64,000 bases of DNA. Source: Bacillus sp. FJAT-22090 (GTDB lineage Bacteria; Bacillota; Bacilli; Bacillales_A; Planococcaceae). The position numbers and the translations under genes are program-made. The notes beneath the pieces are model-generated. The model had not been told where the DNA came from. It was given only the letters and a program-made list of their open reading frames with translations, and did not search any database. Below are positions 56,405 through 64,000 of this stretch, piece after piece. The stretch spans positions 10,868-74,867 of the forward strand of contig NZ_VEBK01000009.1 in assembly GCF_007676755.1 (NCBI RefSeq). The letters run 5' to 3'. Each line of letters starts with the position of its first letter. The stretch's first letter is position 1.

Positions 56405-56490
56405 TATTCACACTGGCGCGACTATAGGGTCGCAAGGACGTAAAAGAAGGTAGGGTTTACGTTGCTTAGGTTAGAAGGCAACCAGTGGAA
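56405..56490 (+). other. Possible multibranched structured RNA
   Basis: Within the gene-free stretch 56228-56640, CACTGG (56411-56416) pairs with CCAGTG (56482-56487). It encloses three hairpins: GCGAC/GTCGC (56418-56433), ACGTAAA/TTTACGT (56438-56462) and GTTGC/GCAAC (56461-56482), whose ends share one or two bases. This is a four-way-junction layout. Known riboswitch consensus (GEMM, SAM, cobalamin) did not fit. Downstream are a perfect AAAGATGCATCTTT palindrome (56513-56530 region) and a CCCCGAA/TTCGGGA hairpin near 56545-56562. Confidence 0.4.
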
Positions 56491-56602
56491 CAATTTACCG
56501 CGGCATTGAAAGATAAAGATGCATCTTTCATGGAAATTATTCCCCGAAGTTTTTCGGGATGAAATTTTAAATTCAAAAGTTATGTTTTACCTATACAAAA
56601 AT

Positions 56603-56634
56603 CAAGGGGTACTCTTTTATTAGAGTACCCCTTG
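56603..56634. terminator. Terminator after the MFS gene
   Basis: CAAGGGGTACTCT pairs perfectly with AGAGTACCCCTTG around a 6-nt loop. On the minus strand ATTTTTG follows. Confidence 0.85.
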
Positions 56635-56640
56635 TCCAAT

Positions 56641-57918
56641 TTATGCGGCTATTTCTTTTTTCTTTTTACTATACTCCTTGAACATCAATAAATAGATAAA
56701 CCCACTTCCTAATGCTAAAATGGCTAAAATGATGAACGTCCATGTAAACCCAATCCATGCTACGAGTGGAAAAACAAGCGGTGCGATTGTCCGCCCGATC
56801 GTGTAACGCAAACTCGCTGCTGCAAAATACTGCCCTCGCATATCTGCCGGCGCTAATTTAGAAACAAAGCTTTCCTGCAACCCGACTGTAGCCAATTCTC
56901 CTAAAGTAAATATAGCCATTGCAAACAGGAACACCCAGAAGTTCGCTGTCATCGGGAAAATGAACATCGCTATCATATACAAAAACGAGGAAAGAAAAAA
57001 TACCCATTTATCCGGATATTTCGACATCCATCTCGTAACAAAAACAGTGAATAAGACAACTAATAAACCATTCTCTGATAATAAAATACCAAAAGAACCT
57101 TCCCCCGTAACTGCCCATTCACGGCCAAATAAATTTCCTAACACTTGCTTATCAATTACTTCTTTCATATAAACAGGTATTAGCATATCTAATTGCATAT
57201 ACGTTTGCCCTAGCAATATACCCGCAAGTACAAAAAGTAAGAATACCTTGTCTTTAACAATTAAACCATATGCCTTTATCTGATTCACGACCACTTGCAT
57301 CCAATTGTTTGCTCCGTTATTAGCTAATTGCTGTTTAATATCTTTTGGCAATGTTTCCTCTGTTAAAAAACGAAGCGCAAGGCCAACTAGGCAGAATATA
57401 ATACCCGCCGTGAGCAATAGCATAAAACGATATTGAAAGAATAATACCGCCCCTACAATCGGTCCAATAACAACCGAAATGTTGATAGATGTATAAAAGA
57501 CTGAAAACACCGTGCTTCTTTGATGTTCAGGCACAACATCCGCGACAATCGCTTGACTGGCTGGATGATAAAATGAACCAGCTACACCAGCAATTGTGAA
57601 TGCCACAAAACTCCATAAAGGAGAATCCAACCACGGTGAATTGGCGAAAGCGAAAAGAATAAACGCCCCTCCTTCTGCCGTAGCAGAAAAGAATAGCATC
57701 GTCCTTCTACCAAAACGGTCCGCACAGTAACCGCCAATAAGATTCGCTGCAACAGAAAAGACTTGTGAAATAACAAGTAATATCCCTGCCATACTCGTTC
57801 CGAACTCCGCAGCAAAATAAATAGCAAGAAACGGAAATACCATCCAAAAACTTAAATTACTAAAAAACTCGCCGAATAAACGGACTTTCAAACTTCGATC
57901 CCAATCTTTAATTCTCAT
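56641..57918 (-). CDS. MFS transporter
   Basis: A 425-residue major facilitator with 12 predicted helices. The helix 2-3 loop has the motif GGYCADRFGRRTML. The pattern is of the DHA1-type multidrug antiporters; length is slightly above average owing to a central loop of about 30 residues (TEETLPKDIKQQL region). The substrate is unknown. Single gene with its own terminator. Confidence 0.85.
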   Translation of the reverse strand: MRIKDWDRSLKVRLFGEFFSNLSFWMVFPFLAIYFAAEFGTSMAGILLVISQVFSVAANLIGGYCADRFGRRTMLFFSATAEGGAFILFAFANSPWLDSPLWSFVAFTIAGVAGSFYHPASQAIVADVVPEHQRSTVFSVFYTSINISVVIGPIVGAVLFFQYRFMLLLTAGIIFCLVGLALRFLTEETLPKDIKQQLANNGANNWMQVVVNQIKAYGLIVKDKVFLLFVLAGILLGQTYMQLDMLIPVYMKEVIDKQVLGNLFGREWAVTGEGSFGILLSENGLLVVLFTVFVTRWMSKYPDKWVFFLSSFLYMIAMFIFPMTANFWVFLFAMAIFTLGELATVGLQESFVSKLAPADMRGQYFAAASLRYTIGRTIAPLVFPLVAWIGFTWTFIILAILALGSGFIYLLMFKEYSKKKKEIAA

Positions 57919-58032
57919 AATCTTATCCTCATATCTAGTAGATGTTACTATCCTACCATATCGTTTCGAATTTCGAAATAGATATTTTTAGAAGAGGTAA
58001 ATTATTTGGAATAGACAGTCAGGTCGTCATTA

Positions 58033-59319
58033 CTAAATCCTTTTAATTGTTTCATCCAATACTTTTGCAGACTCTAATATTTGCATTGATGAATCTCCGA
58101 TTGTTTCTACAGCGATGGTTAAGCCATTTACTTCGAACTCAATAGACTTCGATTCCTCAGCAAGTTCTTGTATCACAGCAGAAATACTTGAGAAAGACTG
58201 CACAGTTTGTTTACTCTCGGATAACCCTAAACCCGCTAATTGCTGAACATCATGAACAGCCTTCACCACTTCTTTTTGTGCTTTGTTTGATTCACCTACA
58301 AGCAAGTCAATTTGCTCCACCGAGCTTTTAGTTTGCTCAGAGAGATTGCGTACTTCACTTGCTACCACTGCGAATCCTTTTCCATATTCTCCTGCTCTTG
58401 CTGCTTCAATTGCTGAATTGATAGCAAGTAAATTGGTTTTTGTGGCAATATCCTTCACAATTTTGACGACATCTAATATTTCTACGGATGATTGATTTAG
58501 CTTTTCGATTATTTCAGTCATAGCAAAAGTCTTATCATATATTTCTTGTGAATTCTCCGTCAATGCTTGTACAACCTGTTTTCCTTTTTCCGCTGTGCCG
58601 ATCGTTCTTAAGGAAGTCTCCATTCCGTTCGTAACGTCTTTTCTCACTTCTTTAGTGGTAGCTATTAATTCCTCAACCGATGCGGTAGTTTCTGACGATT
58701 GCTTCTCTAAAAGAGCAACAATGCCCCCTAACGTTTCTTTAACACTGTATTTTATATGTACTTCTTTTTCCATTACCTGCTCTGCAGCATATCGATCATA
58801 TTCTTCGATTACTAACTGTTGTTCATAACTCATTATTTTATTGATTGCTTCATGGAAGATTATTTCCTGCTCTTTAAGAAGATCCATTTTTAGAAGTGCT
58901 GTTAGGAGGCTATTTTGCAAATTATGGCATGCAGCTAAATACCATTTTGTTTCTAATCCGATACGGACATGTATTTTTGCTATTTTCTTTCTTCTTTCAA
59001 TATAATCATCATCTAGCTCTCCACTAAACCACTCAGTCACATGCTTTATTAGCGTACTCTCTAAACGCTCCCGAGAGCTATTATGGTTAATAATTTCTAC
59101 TAGCTTTGGATTTCTCATGATGGAATCATAGAAAGTATGTACCGCTGTTGGAATATATGGCACTACTAATTTTTCCATTTGCTTTAGTGTTTGAAGTACA
59201 TCTTTTGTTAAATTTATTAAATAAAGCTGCTCTATATGTTCTTTATTAGTAACATTCAGTTTTGGTTCAAAATACCCTAAGTCGTTTAACAAAACTGTTT
59301 TTTTCTTCTTTACGAACAA
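58033..59319 (-). CDS. hemAT: Heme aerotaxis transducer HemAT
   Basis: A 428-residue soluble globin-coupled chemoreceptor. Residues 20-185 form the globin domain: His117 in [11 protein letters not shown] is the proximal heme ligand and Tyr64 in HTFYDSI matches the oxygen-binding Tyr of B. subtilis HemAT. Residues 195-428 are an MCP signalling domain with the hairpin [27 protein letters not shown] region. No membrane helix. It senses oxygen for aerotaxis through CheA. The start is a TTG, 7 nt after AGGGGTG. Confidence 0.93.
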   Translation of the reverse strand: MFVKKKKTVLLNDLGYFEPKLNVTNKEHIEQLYLINLTKDVLQTLKQMEKLVVPYIPTAVHTFYDSIMRNPKLVEIINHNSSRERLESTLIKHVTEWFSGELDDDYIERRKKIAKIHVRIGLETKWYLAACHNLQNSLLTALLKMDLLKEQEIIFHEAINKIMSYEQQLVIEEYDRYAAEQVMEKEVHIKYSVKETLGGIVALLEKQSSETTASVEELIATTKEVRKDVTNGMETSLRTIGTAEKGKQVVQALTENSQEIYDKTFAMTEIIEKLNQSSVEILDVVKIVKDIATKTNLLAINSAIEAARAGEYGKGFAVVASEVRNLSEQTKSSVEQIDLLVGESNKAQKEVVKAVHDVQQLAGLGLSESKQTVQSFSSISAVIQELAEESKSIEFEVNGLTIAVETIGDSSMQILESAKVLDETIKRI

Positions 59320-59403
59320 CTTTTCTCACCCCTTACTATAATTTTAGCAACATACACGTCAGAAAACAGTGACTTTTCTCACAACCCCTAATTATATTTA
59401 CCT

Positions 59404-59439
59404 AAAAAAAACACGAAGGCTACTGGCCTCCGTGTTTTT

Positions 59440-59440
<1 letters not shown>
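59404..59440 (-). terminator. Terminator after pbuX
   Basis: AAAAAACACGAAGGC pairs with GCCTCCGTGTTTTTT with one mismatch and a short loop, followed by T on the minus strand. Confidence 0.85.
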
Positions 59441-61393
<1,953 letters not shown>

Positions 61394-61457
61394 TGTAAAT
61401 TCGAATTAAAATAAAAGAAACCATGACAAAAACGTCATAATTCTATTATTTCATTGT

Positions 61458-61528
61458 CACTCATAGTCAGCTTATTTACGGTAAGCCGGTAGAAACTTGC
61501 AGGCCATATTCCTGCGATTATACGAGTT
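61458..61528 (-). ncRNA. Guanine-type purine riboswitch upstream of xpt-pbuX
   Basis: Conserved aptamer parts on the minus strand: ACTCGTATAATCGC, GGAATATGGCCTGC, AAGTTTCTACCGG, TACCGTAAAT and GACTATGAGT. The base that specifies the ligand (position 74 of the xpt aptamer) is C in GACTATG, so guanine/hypoxanthine rather than adenine is recognised. The terminator at 61332-61393 completes the switch. Confidence 0.95.
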
Positions 61529-61636
61529 AATGCTATTTGAATATTTCTCATTATAGCACGACAATTTTCAATTACAACAATCTATCAATATATTTAATGA
61601 TTCATAAAATTCAGTTGAAAATCAAATTTATATGAC

Positions 61637-61673
61637 AAAATTATTACGAGTGCCTGGCACCTGTAATAGTTTT
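61637..61673. repeat. GTGCCyGGCACC palindromic repeat, copy 2
   Basis: AAAATTATTACG and TGTAATAGTTTT flank GTGCCTGGCAC. Core and inner stem (TTACGAGTGCC, GGCACC) are the same as in copy 1 at 55161-55199. Confidence 0.75.
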
Positions 61674-61687
61674 ATCTTATTCCTTTC

Positions 61688-61984
61688 CTAGCTGGGATTA
61701 GTTTTTGCTTTCAATGATTGGAAAGCAAGCATAAATGAATCAGGATCGTCTTGAATTTGATAAGAAAAGACCCCTTGGTTTGTATGTAAATATAGGATTC
61801 CTCCACCAAACGAAAATGGTTTATGGGATAAATCATGAACATTACAAAGCTCAAACTGATGTCGAGCCGATGTAATACCCTCTATATTTAACTGCAATTC
61901 GAACCGCATTTCATTTTGCTTCATTTGATAATAAAAATCTATCTCACGTTCAATTTCAATATAAACAATGGAATTTTCGTTCAA
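61688..61984 (-). CDS. Hypothetical 98-residue protein
   Basis: A small protein rich in beta-strand patterns (RFELQLNIEGITSARHQF, GGGILYLHTNQGVFSYQI) with an acidic start and a basic end, no membrane segment or signal peptide. A PH-like or similar small beta fold is possible but not shown. It lies between the purine operon and a chemoreceptor gene, 63 bp after the latter. GGGAGG lies before the ATG. I do not recognise it. Confidence 0.7.
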   Translation of the reverse strand: MNENSIVYIEIEREIDFYYQMKQNEMRFELQLNIEGITSARHQFELCNVHDLSHKPFSFGGGILYLHTNQGVFSYQIQDDPDSFMLAFQSLKAKTNPS

Positions 61985-62047
61985 CGTCTATACCTCCCAA
62001 CCCAATCAATAGTCTAGCTGTTTTTTCAAGAACTATACATGTAAGGA

Positions 62048-62956
62048 TTATATGAGTTTGACGAACTCTCTTGTTTGTCCTTCCAGCTTTTCAGAAGCTG
62101 AGGATATCTCTCTAAATTCTTCAAGGGCCGTACGAATTTCGGCTTGACTTTTTTCAATGCTTTGTTGGGACTTTCCGTTACTTTGAGCGACTTTCTCTAC
62201 TTCTTTTGTAATGCCCTCAATATTTTCACGCACTTCTACAATAGAGGCTTCCACTCTTGCTGCAAGTTTTCGTACTTCTTGTGCTACTACATTAAATCCT
62301 CTTCCATGCTCTCCTGCTCGAGCTGCTTCGATTGCCGCGTTAAGCGCTAGTAGATTCGTTTGTGCTGCTATCTCTCTGATGGTCTGAACGATACCGCGAA
62401 TAGAATCTGCTTGAACCTGTAATTTTCCAAGAGCCTCTGTATTTTCTTTCGAACCATTGGCAATCTCATCAATACTATCTAGCAACTCTTCATTACGCTT
62501 AATACCTATTTCTGCTCGATTATTCAGATCCTCAGACATGTGATTTAATTCTTCGGTCACAGCCATGATTGTCCGGTGACGCTCCGTTACATTTGTGGCC
62601 ACTTTCGTTACTCCTAGAACTTTACCTCGATTCCCAAACACCGGCATATAGGTTGCTTCTAACATAACGCTGTCCCCGTTTTTATCTTTGCGCTCTACTT
62701 TATCATGAAATGCCTTACCTGCAAATAAATCTTCCCAAAACTTTTCATAATCCTTACTATTTGCATACTCTCTGAAACAGAAGACTTTATGGTCCATCCC
62801 CATCAATTCTTCTTTCGTATAACCAAGTTCCTTTGCGAAATTATCATTCACATATGCTATGCGTCTATCTAAATCAAAACGGACAATCGCTAAGTTTTTT
62901 TCTAAGGCTTCCACTACTGTCATATCATTCACTTCTTCTAGTTGAACGTTCTTCAT
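62048..62956 (-). CDS. Soluble PAS-domain methyl-accepting chemotaxis protein
   Basis: A 302-residue cytoplasmic chemoreceptor. Residues 12-125 form a PAS domain ([30 protein letters not shown]), and residues 130-302 a short signalling domain with the hairpin [19 protein letters not shown]. No membrane helix is present. The size and layout resemble B. subtilis YfmS. The PAS ligand (flavin, heme or other) is unknown. GGGGGGAAA precedes the ATG. Confidence 0.9.
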   Translation of the reverse strand: MKNVQLEEVNDMTVVEALEKNLAIVRFDLDRRIAYVNDNFAKELGYTKEELMGMDHKVFCFREYANSKDYEKFWEDLFAGKAFHDKVERKDKNGDSVMLEATYMPVFGNRGKVLGVTKVATNVTERHRTIMAVTEELNHMSEDLNNRAEIGIKRNEELLDSIDEIANGSKENTEALGKLQVQADSIRGIVQTIREIAAQTNLLALNAAIEAARAGEHGRGFNVVAQEVRKLAARVEASIVEVRENIEGITKEVEKVAQSNGKSQQSIEKSQAEIRTALEEFREISSASEKLEGQTREFVKLI

Positions 62957-62976
62957 ATTAATTTCCCCCCACCCAT

Positions 62977-64000
62977 TTAGTTTTTTACATTTGGTGCATA
63001 TAAAGATAAATCAAGCACAGTTTCCTGGCCCGTTGATAACTTTGCAAGTTCAGAGCCAACAAATGGACCTGCCGTTAATCCTGAAGCACCTAATCCGTTT
63101 GCAAAGTAGATATGCTCAAAACCAGGTACCTTCCCTATAGTAGGAAGAAATTCTGGTGTAAAAGGTCTAAATCCTACCCTTACTTCTTCTATACGAGCAC
63201 TTTCCAACGTTTCTGCGATACTTGTTGCTCTCTCTAATAGTTCTAGTTTTCCTTCTTCCGTTACACCATGATCGTATCCGGTATTCTCCTCATAAGTAGA
63301 GCCAGCTACTACTTTTCCATGCTCAAACGTAAGCATATACTGATTTGTTGGAGGGAGTACCACCGGCCAATCTCCTGTATGCTCATTTTCTATATGAAAG
63401 TGCATAATTTGCGCTTTTTGAAAACTAACTTGCATATCTACCCCAAGTTTAAAAGGAATTTCATTGCCCCAGGCACCCGCAGTTAAGATGATCTTATCCG
63501 CAACTAACTGCTTTCCATTAACTAAAACTGCACCGTAGGCAAGCTGGGCATCACCATATATTACTTCTGCACCAAGTTTTTTTGCCGCTCCGATCAATGC
63601 ATCTCTCATTGCCCTTCCATCCACCCTGGCAGCACCTTCTACGTATAGAGATGCAGCATTTTCCGATAGAAGAGGAAACAATAACTTTGTTTCTTCTGGA
63701 GATAAGATTTTCAACTCCCCAATTTCAGGTGCCTCTTCTCTTTTCGCTATCGCCCGCTCTAGCATTTTTTGTAATTTTTTCTCCTCATTTTGTAATGCTA
63801 TCGCTCCTACTTGTTTGTATCCAGTCGAAGTTTCTCCTAAGTCCTCAAGCTCTTTTACCAACTGCTTATAATATTTCGCCCCATTTTTTACTAGTTCATA
63901 CCATTTTTTATTTCTACGTTGGGAAATCCACGGGCAAATAATACCTGCTGCAGCTGCAGATGCTTGTCCCAAATCCTGTCGATCGATTAACGTGACTTTT
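62977..64000 (-). CDS. FAD-dependent oxidoreductase (DadA/ThiO-like), truncated by the window edge
   Basis: At least 341 residues; the frame runs off the right edge, so the N-terminal FAD-binding GxGxxG is outside. The remaining sequence [19 protein letters not shown] is the second strand and following loop of a glycine/D-amino-acid oxidase (DAO family). C-terminal [19 protein letters not shown] and the [14 protein letters not shown] motif (FAD contact) agree. It probably oxidises a D-amino acid, glycine or sarcosine-like substrate. It starts upstream of the PAS-MCP gene, 20 bp from it, and may be co-transcribed. Confidence 0.85.
   Translation of the reverse strand, partial: KVTLIDRQDLGQASAAAAGIICPWISQRRNKKWYELVKNGAKYYKQLVKELEDLGETSTGYKQVGAIALQNEEKKLQKMLERAIAKREEAPEIGELKILSPEETKLLFPLLSENAASLYVEGAARVDGRAMRDALIGAAKKLGAEVIYGDAQLAYGAVLVNGKQLVADKIILTAGAWGNEIPFKLGVDMQVSFQKAQIMHFHIENEHTGDWPVVLPPTNQYMLTFEHGKVVAGSTYEENTGYDHGVTEEGKLELLERATSIAETLESARIEEVRVGFRPFTPEFLPTIGKVPGFEHIYFANGLGASGLTAGPFVGSELAKLSTGQETVLDLSLYAPNVKN

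Noticed and set aside
56405-56490. c-di-GMP (GEMM), SAM or cobalamin riboswitch
   Set aside because: The conserved cores (for example GCAAAGCC of GEMM or the B12 box) are absent; only general hairpins remain.

Overview
The window reads as chromosomal core DNA of a motile, endospore-forming, low-GC Gram-positive of the order Bacillales. Gene content and small-gene order match the Bacillus subtilis yfhF-recX-yfhH-yfhJ-yfhP-mutY-fabL-sspE-ygaC-ygaD block and fragments of its yfk region (yfkH, yfkK). The dispersed intergenic repeats and some gene combinations suggest a Planococcaceae/Caryophanaceae relative (Psychrobacillus/Lysinibacillus-like), but the genus is an inference. No tRNA, rRNA, CRISPR array, prophage or complete insertion sequence was seen.

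Layout. 1-6.0 kb: a 21-bp-periodic repeat array, then a leftward five-gene dipeptide/oligopeptide ABC operon (order D-F-binding protein-B-C). 6.2-18.6 kb: the yfh/yga block (ABC exporter, DUF402 protein, gamma-type SASP, enoyl-ACP reductase III, MutY, YfhP, YfhJ, YfhH, RecX, YfhF), then the cortex enzyme PdaA, an rRNA methyltransferase, an SRPBCC protein and a Zn alcohol dehydrogenase. 18.7-29.1 kb: membrane proteins, small genes, an ~800-bp composite palindromic repeat element, class I fumarase, a ZosA-type P-ATPase, YfkH/YtxH proteins, a Na+:amino-acid symporter and YfkK. 29.1-36.6 kb: pseudouridine catabolism (psuKG), flagellar stator (motAB), an M29 aminopeptidase, MreBH and a beta-carbonic anhydrase. 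36.6-49.9 kb: peptidases, a TPP-riboswitch-controlled thiT-mapB unit, lipase, a second M29 aminopeptidase, a DEAD-box helicase, an AAA ATPase/VanZ/Fbp-like cluster and a HAD phosphatase. 49.9-55.2 kb: a second 21-bp array, a T-box-controlled serine operon (class V aminotransferase plus SerA) and an aspartate kinase. 55.2-64 kb: a Nudix-GNAT fusion, MFS transporter, heme aerotaxis sensor HemAT, guanine-riboswitch-controlled xpt-pbuX, a soluble PAS chemoreceptor and an FAD oxidoreductase cut by the right edge.

Functional themes are peptide uptake and breakdown (ABC importer, two M29, one M3 and one M20 peptidase, MapB), RNA-based feedback (T-box, TPP and guanine riboswitches), spore formation (sspE with a sigma-G-type promoter, pdaA) and taxis (motAB, hemAT, PAS-MCP). 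The least explained material is intergenic: three loci sharing a strictly 21/19/18-bp-stepped TGCTCGG motif, a second 21-bp motif, a long imperfect inverted-repeat element, two related ~120-170-bp repeats, two pairs of related hairpins, a possible multibranched RNA and several unlisted small ORFs.
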